NCBI GenBank assembly: GCA_024235035.1
Contig: JACKNE010000008.1
Location: forward strand, 1-64,000
Reading direction: 5' to 3'
Origin: Gammaproteobacteria bacterium
GTDB taxonomy: Bacteria; Pseudomonadota; Gammaproteobacteria; Competibacterales; Competibacteraceae
DNA: 64,000 nt
Below, piece by piece: positions 52,766 to 62,581 of this stretch. Under the pieces are notes generated by a model. It made no database searches, was not told where the DNA came from, and saw nothing but the letters and a program-made list of their open reading frames with translations. Both the position numbers and the translations under genes were made by a program. Every line of letters begins with the position of its first letter. Within the stretch, counting starts at the first letter, position 1.

Positions 52766-53913
52766 TGTCTTCCAATCCCTCACCCACTTTGCTCTCCTCT
52801 CCTGCACGGGAGAACAATCACGTCTGGTTGCCCGACGACTATCGCCATATGGCGCGCGCCTTGGCGCTGGCTCGACGTGGACTGTACGGCGCCGACCCGA
52901 ATCCCCGAGTCGGTTGCGTACTGGTCCGCGCGGGCGAAACGATCGGTGAAGGCTGGCATGTGCGTGCTGGCGAACCCCACGCAGAGGCCAATGCACTGGA
53001 GGCCGCCGGTAGCCGAGCGCGCGGAGCCACGGCCTATGTGACTCTGGAACCCTGTTGCCACCATGGACGCACCCCACCCTGCACCGATGCGTTGCTGCAT
53101 AGCGGCGTTACCCGCATGGTGGCCGCGATGCCCGATCCGAATCCGCAGGTCGCCGGGCGCGGCTTGATGCAACTGCGTGAAGCCGGGATGACCGTGGAAT
53201 GCGGACTTCTGGAAGCGGAAGCTCGGGCTTTGAATCCGGGTTTCATTCAACGCATGACCCAGGGGCGACCTTTTATCCGCGTCAAGCTGGCGATGAGCCT
53301 GGATGGCCGCACGGCGCTGAACTCGGGGGAGAGTCAATGGTTGACCGGTGAGGCTGCACGGCAAGATGTGCAAAGATTCCGCGCGCGTAGTTCCGCGATC
53401 TTGACCGGGATCGGTACGGTCTTGATCGATGATCCAGGTCTCAACGTTCGCCTGCCGGAAGTAACGCGCCAGCCGACACGGGTCATTCTCGACACTGAAC
53501 TACGTACGCCACCGACTGCCCGAATTCTGCAAGCGCCAGGTTCGGTGCTGATTTTCACCGCGATTGCCGACCCGGCCGCGCAAGCGCCACTGCAAGCCGT
53601 CGGCGCTGAAATCATCGTGATGCCACGCCTCGAATGGGAACTGCATTTGCGAGAGGTCATGGCGGAACTGACTCGCCGCGAATGCAACGAAATTCATGTG
53701 GAATGTGGTTCGACCCTAGCGGGTGCGCTTTTGCAGGCGGATTTGGTGGATGAGTTGGTGGTTTACATGGCTCCTTTACTGCTGGGCGATAAGGCGCGAG
53801 GTCTATTCCAGTTACCGGAGTTGGCGCGCATGAGCGAACGGACCGAACTGGAGATTCTGGAAATGCGGGCGGTCGGGCGCGATTGGCGGATCACCCTAAG
53901 GAAATATCGCTAG
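52765..53913 (+). CDS. ribD: Bifunctional riboflavin deaminase-reductase
   Basis: Second and third steps of riboflavin synthesis. 382 residues from ATG 52765 (TAATG overlap with nrdR). N-terminal deaminase with zinc site HAEANAL and PCCHHGRTPPCTDAL (~residues 75-110); C-terminal reductase with VKLAMSLDGRTALNSGESQWLTG and VECGSTLAGALL. The N-terminal ~25 residues are an extra Ser/Pro-rich stretch. Together with glyA and nrdR it forms the usual gammaproteobacterial group. Confidence 0.96.
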   Translation: MSSNPSPTLLSSPARENNHVWLPDDYRHMARALALARRGLYGADPNPRVGCVLVRAGETIGEGWHVRAGEPHAEANALEAAGSRARGATAYVTLEPCCHHGRTPPCTDALLHSGVTRMVAAMPDPNPQVAGRGLMQLREAGMTVECGLLEAEARALNPGFIQRMTQGRPFIRVKLAMSLDGRTALNSGESQWLTGEAARQDVQRFRARSSAILTGIGTVLIDDPGLNVRLPEVTRQPTRVILDTELRTPPTARILQAPGSVLIFTAIADPAAQAPLQAVGAEIIVMPRLEWELHLREVMAELTRRECNEIHVECGSTLAGALLQADLVDELVVYMAPLLLGDKARGLFQLPELARMSERTELEILEMRAVGRDWRITLRKYR

Positions 53914-53942
53914 TCGCCAAGCGCCCCCTCCACGCTTAGCGA

Positions 53943-54557
53943 TCATACATAGAGCAGGATGGCTAGATAGTGGCTGACGCTGCCCGCCAGCACAAATAGA
54001 TGCCAGATCCCATGAAAATGGCGAACCTGCTCATCGAAAAAGTAAAACACCAAGCCACCAGTGTAGAAAAATCCGCCGATCAGGAGCCCGATGAAACCTG
54101 GCGAGGGTAAAGCCTGCAATAGCGGCCTGAGCGCGACTAGCACCAACCAGCCCATGAGGACGTATACGACCACCGACAGGATGCGATTGCCCTTTTGCGG
54201 CAAAGCCTCCAGCACAATCCCGAAAACCACCAGCCCCCAAATGATCCCAAATAGGGTCCATCCCCAAACGCCGCGCAAAGTCACCAAGGTAAACGGCGTG
54301 TAAGTGCCCGCGATCAAGAAATAGATCGACAAATGGTCCAGTTTGCGAAAGATCCGCTTCGCTCTACCGCGCAAGCTGTGATAGAGCGTAGAGATGACAT
54401 ACAGTAGAAACAAGGTCGTACCGTAGATGCTGAAAGTGACGATCTTCCAAGGATCACCCTGCTGTGCAGCCGCCACCACGACAATGACTAGCCCAGCGAG
54501 CGCCGCGACCGCGCCCACCAAATGGCTGATGCTATTGAAACGTTCGCCTTCGTACAT
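53943..54557 (-). CDS. Haemolysin III / TrhA family membrane protein
   Basis: A 204-residue protein with seven hydrophobic helices. Family residues of the PAQR/HlyIII superfamily are seen: ERFNSISHLVGAVAAL (His), TLYHSLRGRAKRIFRKLDHLSIYFLIAGTYTPF (Ser, His and Asp of the metal site) and VRHFHGIWHLFVLAGSVSHY (paired His). E. coli TrhA relatives affect membrane energetics or lipid homeostasis; true haemolysis is doubtful. It is convergent with ribD. Confidence 0.9.
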   Translation of the reverse strand: MYEGERFNSISHLVGAVAALAGLVIVVVAAAQQGDPWKIVTFSIYGTTLFLLYVISTLYHSLRGRAKRIFRKLDHLSIYFLIAGTYTPFTLVTLRGVWGWTLFGIIWGLVVFGIVLEALPQKGNRILSVVVYVLMGWLVLVALRPLLQALPSPGFIGLLIGGFFYTGGLVFYFFDEQVRHFHGIWHLFVLAGSVSHYLAILLYV

Positions 54558-54607
54558 CCGTCAATTTCCATGGAAACCCAGGGGAAGCATGGCAATCTCC
54601 CAGCGAC

Positions 54608-57151
54608 TCACAACTCCCGCAGCGCCCGCCAGGGTGGCTGAGTCAGCGCCGAGCGGGCGCCGAGCCATCCGGCCAGACCGACGCCGACAACGCCAACACC
54701 GCCGCCAAGCAGCCAAACCCACGGATTCCACGAGTAGGAAAAGTCGAAGATCTGGGTCGCCAGCACATAACTCAACACGGTGGCGGCAGCAGCAGCCAAT
54801 ACCCCAGCCAGCAACCCTAGCGTCGCAAATTCCGCCAGCAGGCTTTGCCGCACGATAGCTCGCTGGGCACCCAGGGTCCGCAACACCGCGCTCTCGAAGC
54901 GCCGCTCATCCTGAGTGGCTTGAATCGCCGCGTACAACACCACCAACCCGGCCGCCAACGTGAACAGGAACACGTATTCAACAGCGGCGATCACCCGATC
55001 CATGATCTCACGAACCTTGGTCATGATCGCTTCGACATCCAACACCGTGACGGATGGATGTTGCCGCACCAATTCCGCCAGCACCGGTTTCTGGTCGGCG
55101 GGCAGGTGAAAGCTGGTGATCCAGGTAGCGGGATAGGTATCCAGCACGCCAGGCGGGAAGACCACGAAGAAGTTGGCCCGGAATGAGTCCCATTCGACGC
55201 TGCGCAGACTGCTCACTTTCGCTTCCAGGTCCTGCCCGGCGATCTGGAAATGTAACTCATCGCCCAAAGCGATCCCCAGCTCCTCGGCCAAACCGATCTC
55301 CACCGAGGCGACGCCTTGTCCCTGATCCCCCGGCTGCCACCAGTGGCCGGCGAGCAGGCGGTTGTCCTCCTGCAACGTCTCTGTCCAAGACAGATTGAAT
55401 TCTCGCGCCACCAGCCGCTGCGCGCGTGGATTTTCATAATTTTCCGGCCCGACCTGGCGACCATTGATTGCGGTCAATCGCCCACGCACCATGGGGAACA
55501 GTGTCACATCGCGCAGGCCACGCGCGTGTAACAAAGCGCGTACTCCAGCGATTTCAGCGGTCTGGATATTGATCAGGAAATGGTTGGGCGCATCCACCGG
55601 CAGGCCGGCCTGCCAACTCGTCAACAGATCGGTGCGCACCAGGGTCAACATCAGCAACGCCATCAATCCCAAGCCCAGCGCGACGACCTGCACCGTGCTA
55701 CCGGGACCGCGCCGGGCGATGTTGGCCAAACCGAATCGCCAAGCGACACCGACTTGGCCACGCAATAGGTTCAGCGCCCGCACCAACCCCCAAGCCGCCA
55801 GAGACAGGACGATGATGGCGCCCACCACTCCAGCGCACACGTACAGTGCCAGTCGCCAATCGCCGGCTTGCCATACCAGCAACGCTAGCGTCGCCGCCAC
55901 TGCGGGACCGTACAGGATCAGCAAGCGCGGGTTGACTGGCCCCAAATCGCGGCGCAAGACCCGCAGCGGCGGCACTTCTCGCAAGCGCAGCAATGGCGGC
56001 AGCCCGAAGCCCAGCAGCGTGACAAAACCGATCGCCAACGCCGGCAATATCGGCCACAGCGAGGGCGCCGGCAGTTCGGTACGACTGAGCAGTGACCCGA
56101 GGACACCGCTCAATCCATATTGCGCTAGATATCCCACCAGCAGACCGGCAACGCCGGCCAGCATTGCCAGCGTCAACAACTCCAGGACGAACAACCGAAC
56201 GATCAGCGCCTCAGTCGCGCCGACACAGCGCAGAATAGCTACACTATCCCAGTGGCGGGCTGCGAAGCGGCGAGCAGCGATAGCCACCCCGACTCCGGCT
56301 AGGATTACACTGACCAGCGCCGCCAGATTGAGAAAGCGCTGCGCCCGCTCCAATGCCGAGCGCAATTCGACGCGGGCGTCCCGCACGCCTTGCAACTTCT
56401 CGCTTGCCGTCAACCGGGGCTCCGCCCAAGCCTTAAAATCGTCCAGCGCCGCCAGTGTACTCGCCAGCAGCAGGCGATATTCAACCCGACTGCCCGGTTG
56501 CACCAATTCGGTCGCAGGGATATCCGCCAGATTCAGCATCAGACGGGGAGCGATGCTGAACAGATCGCCGGCTCGATCCGGCTCATAGGCCAGCACCTGT
56601 TCGATACGGAACGAACGCGCGCCGAGGCTCAGCATATCGCCCACCTGAAGCCCCAGCACCTGCAACAACCGCTCATCCACCCAAACCTGGCCTGGGCCAG
56701 GAATCGTATCGACGGTGCGGGGTGGGTCGAAGGGTCGATCACTGATCTGAAGCGCACCCCGCAACGGATAACCCGGACCGACCGCTTTGACTTCCGCCAA
56801 TTGCGTCACATCGCCGGCCAGGACGACACTGCGAAAACTCAGCGTCTCTGCCGTTTGCACCCCCCACCGATGCGCTGTATCGGCTAATAGCGGTTGAATC
56901 GGATTGGCCGAGGCAACCACTAGATCGGCGCCCAGCAATTCGCTGGCCTTGCGTTCCATGGCTTGCTGGATGCGGTCGGCGAAGAAACCGACGGCGGCGA
57001 CGCTGGCGATGGCGATCAGCAGCGCCACGGCCAGCACCCGCAACTCGCCGGATTGCCAGTCGCGACGCAGCGCGCGCCAAGCCAAGCGGCTCACTGCACG
57101 CCAACTCACCGCTGCATTTCCGAGAGAAAACCCGGCGGCTGTTTTCGTCAT
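54608..57151 (-). CDS. ybbP: ABC transporter permease, YbbP/FtsX type
   Basis: An 847-residue inner membrane protein with about ten helices: an N-terminal anchor (VLAVALLIAIASVAAVGFFAD), a large periplasmic domain of MacB/FtsX type, a first FtsX domain (~260-420), a second helix set, another periplasmic domain (~530-690) and a C-terminal FtsX domain. It works with the adjacent ATPase YbbA; such systems usually extract or move lipoproteins or lipids rather than small solutes. ATG 57151 follows GTGGAG, 4 nt after ybbA. Confidence 0.9.
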   Translation of the reverse strand: MTKTAAGFSLGNAAVSWRAVSRLAWRALRRDWQSGELRVLAVALLIAIASVAAVGFFADRIQQAMERKASELLGADLVVASANPIQPLLADTAHRWGVQTAETLSFRSVVLAGDVTQLAEVKAVGPGYPLRGALQISDRPFDPPRTVDTIPGPGQVWVDERLLQVLGLQVGDMLSLGARSFRIEQVLAYEPDRAGDLFSIAPRLMLNLADIPATELVQPGSRVEYRLLLASTLAALDDFKAWAEPRLTASEKLQGVRDARVELRSALERAQRFLNLAALVSVILAGVGVAIAARRFAARHWDSVAILRCVGATEALIVRLFVLELLTLAMLAGVAGLLVGYLAQYGLSGVLGSLLSRTELPAPSLWPILPALAIGFVTLLGFGLPPLLRLREVPPLRVLRRDLGPVNPRLLILYGPAVAATLALLVWQAGDWRLALYVCAGVVGAIIVLSLAAWGLVRALNLLRGQVGVAWRFGLANIARRGPGSTVQVVALGLGLMALLMLTLVRTDLLTSWQAGLPVDAPNHFLINIQTAEIAGVRALLHARGLRDVTLFPMVRGRLTAINGRQVGPENYENPRAQRLVAREFNLSWTETLQEDNRLLAGHWWQPGDQGQGVASVEIGLAEELGIALGDELHFQIAGQDLEAKVSSLRSVEWDSFRANFFVVFPPGVLDTYPATWITSFHLPADQKPVLAELVRQHPSVTVLDVEAIMTKVREIMDRVIAAVEYVFLFTLAAGLVVLYAAIQATQDERRFESAVLRTLGAQRAIVRQSLLAEFATLGLLAGVLAAAAATVLSYVLATQIFDFSYSWNPWVWLLGGGVGVVGVGLAGWLGARSALTQPPWRALREL

Positions 57152-57155
57152 GACG

Positions 57156-57875
57156 CTACGCTCCACTGGGTCGCGGTTTCAGGCGTTCGCTCAACCGTCC
57201 GTCATCCAGCTCCAATATCCGGTCGCAATACGCAGCCAATTCTGGATCGTGAGTGACTAGGATCAGGGTCGCGCCCTGTTCACGGTTGAGCGTGAACAAC
57301 AACTCGATGATACGATGTCCGGTCTTCTGATCGAGATTACCGGTGGGTTCATCGGCGAACAGCACATCGGGATTACCGGCAAACGCACGGGCAATCGCCA
57401 CTCGTTGCTGCTCCCCACCGGACAGTTGCGCGGGGTAATGCCGGGCGCGGGCTTGCAAACCGACCCGTTCCAGCAACTCCAGGGCCTGTCGGCGAGCATC
57501 GACCTGCCCGGCCAACTCCAGAGGCAGCATGACGTTCTCCAGGGCAGTGAGTCCAGTCAACAGTTGGAAGGATTGGAACACGAAACCAACCCGCTGCGCC
57601 CGCAGCAAAGCACGGCCATCTTCATCCAGGCCGTTCAGATCAACGCCGGCCAACCACACTCGGCCACGACTCGGGGCATCCAGACCAGCCAGCAAACCCA
57701 GCAAGGTGGACTTGCCAGAGCCGGAAGCGCCGACCACCGCCACGCTCTCGCCCTTGGCGATGTCAAAGCGAATGGCGTCGAGAATGAGCAAGGGCCCCTC
57801 CGGGCTGATCACTTGCTTACCTAGATCCTCCACTCGAATGATCGCATCGCGGATCGGGTTGTCCGATGCCGACAT
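57156..57875 (-). CDS. ybbA: ABC transporter ATP-binding protein, YbbA type
   Basis: ATPase partner of YbbP, of the LolD/MacB-like class. Motifs: Walker A GASGSGKSTLLGL, LSGGEQQRVAIARAF, Walker B VLFADEPTGNLD and the VTHD switch. The ATG at 57875 gives 239 residues, close to E. coli YbbA (228); the frame extends to 57965, but that start would overlap the divergent tesA gene. The divergent tesA / ybbA-ybbP arrangement is the same as in E. coli. Confidence 0.92.
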   Translation of the reverse strand: MSASDNPIRDAIIRVEDLGKQVISPEGPLLILDAIRFDIAKGESVAVVGASGSGKSTLLGLLAGLDAPSRGRVWLAGVDLNGLDEDGRALLRAQRVGFVFQSFQLLTGLTALENVMLPLELAGQVDARRQALELLERVGLQARARHYPAQLSGGEQQRVAIARAFAGNPDVLFADEPTGNLDQKTGHRIIELLFTLNREQGATLILVTHDPELAAYCDRILELDDGRLSERLKPRPSGA

Positions 57876-57943
57876 GGCGGCTACGCTTACCCCACTGCCC
57901 GCTTCCAGATCATGATCCACACGCATGGCCAGGCGCTCTGAAG

Positions 57944-58585
57944 ATGAAAAAGACGAATTGCTCACATTGGTTTCCGAGTTTGCTGTTATGGCTGGTGGTC
58001 TTGCTCATGACTCCAGCTCATGCCGAAGCCCCAGTCGTTCTCGTCTTCGGCGACAGTCTGAGCGCCGCTTATGGCATTCCCGTTAAACAGGGCTGGGTGA
58101 GTTTGTTGCAACACCGACTGGCGGAGCACGGCTATCCGCATCGAGTTGTCAACGCCAGCATCAGCGGCGACACCACCAGCGGAGGTCTCAGCCGGCTGCC
58201 AGCCGCCTTGGAGCAACATCATCCCACCTTGATCATTCTGGAGCTGGGCGCCAACGACGGGTTGCGCGGGCAACCACCCATGGCGATGAGTCGCCACCTG
58301 GCGCAGATGATCGAACTCTCGCAACAGGCCGGTGCTCAGGTGCTATTGGCGGAAATGCGGATTCCGCCGAATTATGGCCTTCTATATACGCAAAAGTTTC
58401 AGGCAACCTTCCACGAACTGGCGAAGCGTTACGATATCCCCTTGATTCCATTCTTATTGGACGGAGTAGCAGGCAATTCAGCGCTGATTCAAGATGACGG
58501 CCTGCACCCGCGCGCCGAGGGACAGACCCGGATTCTGGATAATGTCTGGACAGTGCTGGAGCCGGCACTCATACCAAAGCGCTAG
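57944..58585 (+). CDS. tesA: Arylesterase / acyl-CoA thioesterase I, lysophospholipase L1 (GDSL type)
   Basis: A periplasmic SGNH hydrolase acting on acyl-CoA, esters and lysophospholipids; 213 residues. ATG at 57944 opens a signal peptide (FPSLLLWLVVLLMTPAHAEA). SGNH blocks: VFGDSLSAAYG (Ser), NASISGDTTSGG (Gly), LELGANDGLRG (Asn) and DGLHPRAEGQ (Asp, His). About 68 bp separate it from the divergent ybbA. Confidence 0.94.
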   Translation: MKKTNCSHWFPSLLLWLVVLLMTPAHAEAPVVLVFGDSLSAAYGIPVKQGWVSLLQHRLAEHGYPHRVVNASISGDTTSGGLSRLPAALEQHHPTLIILELGANDGLRGQPPMAMSRHLAQMIELSQQAGAQVLLAEMRIPPNYGLLYTQKFQATFHELAKRYDIPLIPFLLDGVAGNSALIQDDGLHPRAEGQTRILDNVWTVLEPALIPKR

Positions 58586-58630
58586 ATTTTTGCTTGGAGG
58601 GAGAGGAATCTATCATCTTTACCTAGTTTT

Positions 58631-58666
58631 ATTGCGTTGCTTCCGCTTATTGCGTTGCTTCCGCTT
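58631..58666. repeat. 18-bp perfect tandem duplication over a stop codon
   Basis: ATTGCGTTGCTTCCGCTT occurs twice back to back (58631-58648 and 58649-58666). On the minus strand the unit codes for AEATQ plus the TAA stop of the cytochrome gene, so the duplication leaves the protein unchanged and places a second copy just after the stop. Confidence 0.9.
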
Positions 58667-61103
58667 GCTGGAGTAGCGCCTGAACTTCAGGATCATCCGG
58701 TTCCAGCTCCACCAGTTTACGCGCGCTACGCCGCGCCGCGTCGAGATTTCCGGCATTGTGTTGGAACACCACCAGCGCCGCGAGTGTATTGCGGTCGTTG
58801 GGATGCTTCGTTAGCACCGTCTCCAGCTCCTGAATCGCTTGCGGTCGTTGACCGACACCGTTCAACGCCACCGCATACACATAGCCGTAGCGAGGATTGC
58901 CGCTACCCAGCCGAGCGGCTTCCGCTAGTTCGATCATGGCCTCAGGCAATCGCTTTTGGCGGATCAGCAATAAACCCAGCGCGTGGTGTGCAGCGGCATT
59001 CTGTGGATCGAATTCCAAGGCTTGATGCAAGGTCTTTTCGCCATCCTCATCACGGCCCTGCATCCGGTAAAGATCAGCGAGATTGACCGCCGCCTGAGTG
59101 AAGGTGGGTTGTAGCTGGAGGGCGGAGCGGTAGGCGGCTTCCGCCTGGTCGAACTCGCCCTGAGCAACATGGATTAGCCCAATATTGAGATACGACTCCG
59201 GACGGTTGGCGTTGGTCATTTCGGCGGCGATGTATTCCGCCACGCCCCGCTGGATCGCCTGGCGTTGGTTCTCGGTGACCGTCTCCTTTGGTACGTTGGC
59301 CAAGGTCTGCGCCGCGTCGATTCGCACCAGCCGCACGGGGTCGCCCAACAGCGGTATCAAGTGTCGAACCTTCAACTCCGGCGGCAACGCCGCCAGCGCC
59401 TGCACCACCGCGCTCCGCAGCAATGGATCGGGATCGATCAACAGAGGATGAAGCGCCTCGAACCCAATGGGGTTGAGTCGCTCGCTTAGTAACACTACCC
59501 CACTGGCGCGAGCGATATTGGGCTGCTCCGTATCTTTAACCAGAGCTAATAGTAACTCCCGTGCGCCGACTGCTTCGGTATATCCAGCATGTAGCGCTTC
59601 GGCGAACTGTTGATGACCCGGTAGGGGTTGAGCGTACCACTTCTGGATTTGTTCCGCCGCCCACTGCGCCGACTGATCTTTATGACAGTGATTACAGGCG
59701 TTGGGGACGTTCAGTTTCACGGTTAAATCCGGGCGGGGAATACGAAAGCTGTGATCATGGCGCGGGTCCACCACCATGTAGACGGTGGTCGGTGCGTGAC
59801 AGGCGACGCAGTCCACGCCCTTGGCGTCGATCGGGTGAAAATGGTGTTGTGGCGACTCGTATTTCGCCGCTATGTGACATTGCAAACAAACCCTGCTGCC
59901 AGTCGCGCGCAATTTGCCACTGTGGGGTTCATGGCAGTCGCCGCAGCTCACCCCTTTCGCCTGCATTTTACTTTGCAGAAAAGAACCCTGGTTGAACACT
60001 TCGTCCTTCATCTGGCCATCAGGGTAATAGAGGTCCGGCGTCAGTAGTGACAAACGGTGAGTATCCAACAACGATTGACCAAAAACATAATCCTCCCAGA
60101 ATTGCCCGCGCCGCGAGTGGCAACGGGCGCACAACTCCAGTTCGCGGCTGGGCAGACGCGGTGTGCTTGCCGGGGCGCTGTCCATGGCCGCCTGCGTGGC
60201 TGCCGTCCATAAAATGCTGGGCTTGGGGTTCAAGAAGGGGGTCGCGAGATCCAGCCCTTGCATGGCGAACGAGCGCAACTGAAATTGTAGGCCATGCCGC
60301 TCGTCGAGGGCGATAGACAAGCCTTTGGTGGAGCTTAGTTTTTGCCAATCTCCCTCCTTCTTAGCCCAAGTGAGGTGATCGGCGCCAGGACCATGGCACG
60401 CTTCGCAGGCGACGTTGATTTCAGACCAAGTGGTATTAAAGCGGTTGAGCTTCGGATCGTAATTCTTATGCAGATTCGTGGAATGACATTCAGCGCACAT
60501 GTAGTTCCAGTTCTGCTGCAGGCCAGTCCAGTGTAGAGGATCTTTGTACGTCAGATTCTGACCAGGATAGAGATGGAACCAGCGCTGTCCGCTCTGCTCC
60601 TTCGGGCGGCTGTCCCAAGCGATGCCCAGCGCCTGATAGCGGCCATCGGGGAAACCGATCAAGTATTGTTGCAAGGGGTACACGCCGAAGGTGTAGGCAA
60701 TTTCGTAGTCTTGGAGGGTTCCATCCGGTCCGTCGGTGCGAACCATGAATTTCCCATTGCGGCGAAAGAAGGTGGAGGTAATACCGGCATAGCTGAAGGA
60801 CACGTCGTGGAAATCGCCCAGCACATTCAATTCGGTGGCGGGTTGCATGGCTTGCGCATGCTGGGAATCTTTCCAGTGCCGGTACTCGGCCGTATGGCAT
60901 GCTGCGCAGCTTTGCGCGCCGACGTAACCATCACTGGTGGAGGTCATGAGCGGATGATGGTCCGGCAACGCCATGGGCAGAGGTTCCATCGGTTCGCTAG
61001 CGGACCCAGCCCAAGGGGTGGACATGGTCAAACCGCCAAGCAGGAGGAGCGAAACCAGTAGCAAAACCACCTGCTTGGAAAGTCGTTGAGCAAAATGAGT
61101 CAT
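58647..61103 (-). CDS. Octahaem cytochrome c with HEAT and TPR repeats
   Basis: An 818-residue exported multihaem protein. N-terminal signal or anchor (QVVLLLVSLLLLGGLTM). Eight CxxCH sites: CAACH, CAECH, CEACH, CARCH, CGDCH, CLQCH, CVACH, CNHCH, from ~residue 67 to ~460. The rest has HEAT-like repeats (~530-620: LLIDPDPLLRSAVVQALAAL; LLGDPVRLVRIDAAQTLA) and then TPRs (~635-810: ESYLNIGLIHVAQGEFDQAEAAYRSAL and following). The haem part resembles the cytochrome c554/octahaem reductase class. It probably handles electrons in the periplasm, with the repeat tail binding a partner. Acceptor and donor unknown. Confidence 0.88.
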   Translation of the reverse strand: MTHFAQRLSKQVVLLLVSLLLLGGLTMSTPWAGSASEPMEPLPMALPDHHPLMTSTSDGYVGAQSCAACHTAEYRHWKDSQHAQAMQPATELNVLGDFHDVSFSYAGITSTFFRRNGKFMVRTDGPDGTLQDYEIAYTFGVYPLQQYLIGFPDGRYQALGIAWDSRPKEQSGQRWFHLYPGQNLTYKDPLHWTGLQQNWNYMCAECHSTNLHKNYDPKLNRFNTTWSEINVACEACHGPGADHLTWAKKEGDWQKLSSTKGLSIALDERHGLQFQLRSFAMQGLDLATPFLNPKPSILWTAATQAAMDSAPASTPRLPSRELELCARCHSRRGQFWEDYVFGQSLLDTHRLSLLTPDLYYPDGQMKDEVFNQGSFLQSKMQAKGVSCGDCHEPHSGKLRATGSRVCLQCHIAAKYESPQHHFHPIDAKGVDCVACHAPTTVYMVVDPRHDHSFRIPRPDLTVKLNVPNACNHCHKDQSAQWAAEQIQKWYAQPLPGHQQFAEALHAGYTEAVGARELLLALVKDTEQPNIARASGVVLLSERLNPIGFEALHPLLIDPDPLLRSAVVQALAALPPELKVRHLIPLLGDPVRLVRIDAAQTLANVPKETVTENQRQAIQRGVAEYIAAEMTNANRPESYLNIGLIHVAQGEFDQAEAAYRSALQLQPTFTQAAVNLADLYRMQGRDEDGEKTLHQALEFDPQNAAAHHALGLLLIRQKRLPEAMIELAEAARLGSGNPRYGYVYAVALNGVGQRPQAIQELETVLTKHPNDRNTLAALVVFQHNAGNLDAARRSARKLVELEPDDPEVQALLQQAEATQ

Positions 61104-61191
61104 GCGCTTTTAAGAGGTTGGGTAAAGTTTCGGGCCACGCTTCGGAGCAAACCCCGTGTGGCGATTATCGAGACGGAGCTTGCCAAATCAA

Positions 61192-62424
61192 TCAAAAGCG
61201 GTAACTGTAGTTTGCGGTAAAGAAATAAAGACTGGATGTATCGTAATTGCCGCTGAGCAGAACGCTCGGTACGCTGGATTTCTCCATTTGGAGATATTCG
61301 AAAGCCGCACCTAGACTTGAGTTTTTATCGAGCTGGTATTGCGCGCCGACACCGAAGCGCCATGCATCGCCGGAAGGCATCGTGAGGGAAGTGTTGTCTT
61401 GATGCTTGTAGAAGCTGGAATCGTAGGCCACTCCAGTATTGACGCGTAGGTTGTCATTAACCTGGTGCTGTATTCCGAGCGCTACATGCCAGGTGTCCTG
61501 TAACCGATCGCTTCCCGGAACTTCCCGGTTAGCAGCGAAAATTGCGTTATCGTTGAAGGCGCTCCAGTCTTGCCAGCCCACATTCGCTAGAACGGCCCAG
61601 CCTGGGTCGATCTGATGAAACAGGCTGACCATCAACTGCTGAGGCGTATTGACCATGCCTTCAAGGGGCAGGCTAAAAGTTCGGGTGAGCGTTAAATCAG
61701 GTCGACCTGGAATCGGATTTGGAATCGCGTAGCTCAGCGTGACGTCTGTGGAGACTTGGAAGTCGTAATCGGTCTTGCTAGTGTAGGTGAGGCCGAAACG
61801 AGTCGTCGGGCTGGGTTCATATAACAAGCCGATTTTGCCGTTGATGGCCCAATCGTGATCATCGAGTTTTTGTTCGCCGCTGACGCTGTCACGCTTGAGC
61901 GAGAACAAGCCGTAGTTGATGCCGACTCCCAAACCCAGCGACCATTGCTCGTTGAAGCGGTAAGCCACCGTGGGCTGCGTCGTCAAAGCAATCAGCGTGC
62001 TGTCCTTGATCAGTTGGCTGCCAGCCCAATCGTCGAAATGCAGGCCGAGGCCAAAATTGCCGTAGAGACCCACACCGAGCTTAAGGCGGTCGTTGACGCT
62101 ATAGCTGTAAAAGGTGCTGAGACCTGGAAACCAACCGACGACGTTACCGGGACTGTTGCCTTGCAAGGCTCCCGTACCGTCCAACTGATAATCCACATCG
62201 CCATACAGCGCCTGCGCGCCGAAGGTGAGTTGATTGCCGTCGAGTCGAGTCATGCCGGCCGGATTGAACGCGATGGTGGAAGCGTCCTGCCCGCGAGCAG
62301 CTGCGCCTGCCGCCGCTAGTCCGACATCTTCGGTGCCGATCTCATACAAATATAGGCCACCAGCGCTGACATTGGCGCTTAGCGCGGCAGTCGTTACGGC
62401 GATGCCCAGCTTACCCAGTTTCAT
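61192..62424 (-). CDS. OmpP1/FadL family outer membrane transport protein
   Basis: A 410-residue beta-barrel for uptake of hydrophobic compounds such as long-chain fatty acids or aromatics. ATG 62424 follows AAGGAGACTAC. Signal peptide ends near residue 21 (SANVSAGG). The FadL hatch and start pattern is clear (GLAAAGAAARGQDASTIAFNPAGMTRLDGNQ), and the C-terminus ends in an aromatic beta-signal (FTANYSYRF). Substrate not determined. It follows the SYLF gene on the same strand after 157 bp. Confidence 0.9.
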   Translation of the reverse strand: MKLGKLGIAVTTAALSANVSAGGLYLYEIGTEDVGLAAAGAAARGQDASTIAFNPAGMTRLDGNQLTFGAQALYGDVDYQLDGTGALQGNSPGNVVGWFPGLSTFYSYSVNDRLKLGVGLYGNFGLGLHFDDWAGSQLIKDSTLIALTTQPTVAYRFNEQWSLGLGVGINYGLFSLKRDSVSGEQKLDDHDWAINGKIGLLYEPSPTTRFGLTYTSKTDYDFQVSTDVTLSYAIPNPIPGRPDLTLTRTFSLPLEGMVNTPQQLMVSLFHQIDPGWAVLANVGWQDWSAFNDNAIFAANREVPGSDRLQDTWHVALGIQHQVNDNLRVNTGVAYDSSFYKHQDNTSLTMPSGDAWRFGVGAQYQLDKNSSLGAAFEYLQMEKSSVPSVLLSGNYDTSSLYFFTANYSYRF

Positions 62425-62581
62425 GTAGTCTCCTTGAATATGATGAAAACACTCGCCTTGGCGCGAACGCACGCTTTAGCGCACAGGCTCAATAATCTGA
62501 GGCAAAGTGTATTGACCGAGATCGGAAGCTATTGCAATCAACCACTTTCAGTAGCATACAGATAACGTCGCGATCCGATAT

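Noticed and set aside
55464..56588. 374-codon frame on the plus strand
   Set aside because: Antisense shadow of the ybbP permease, rich in Ser, Arg, Thr and Pro with no start signal.
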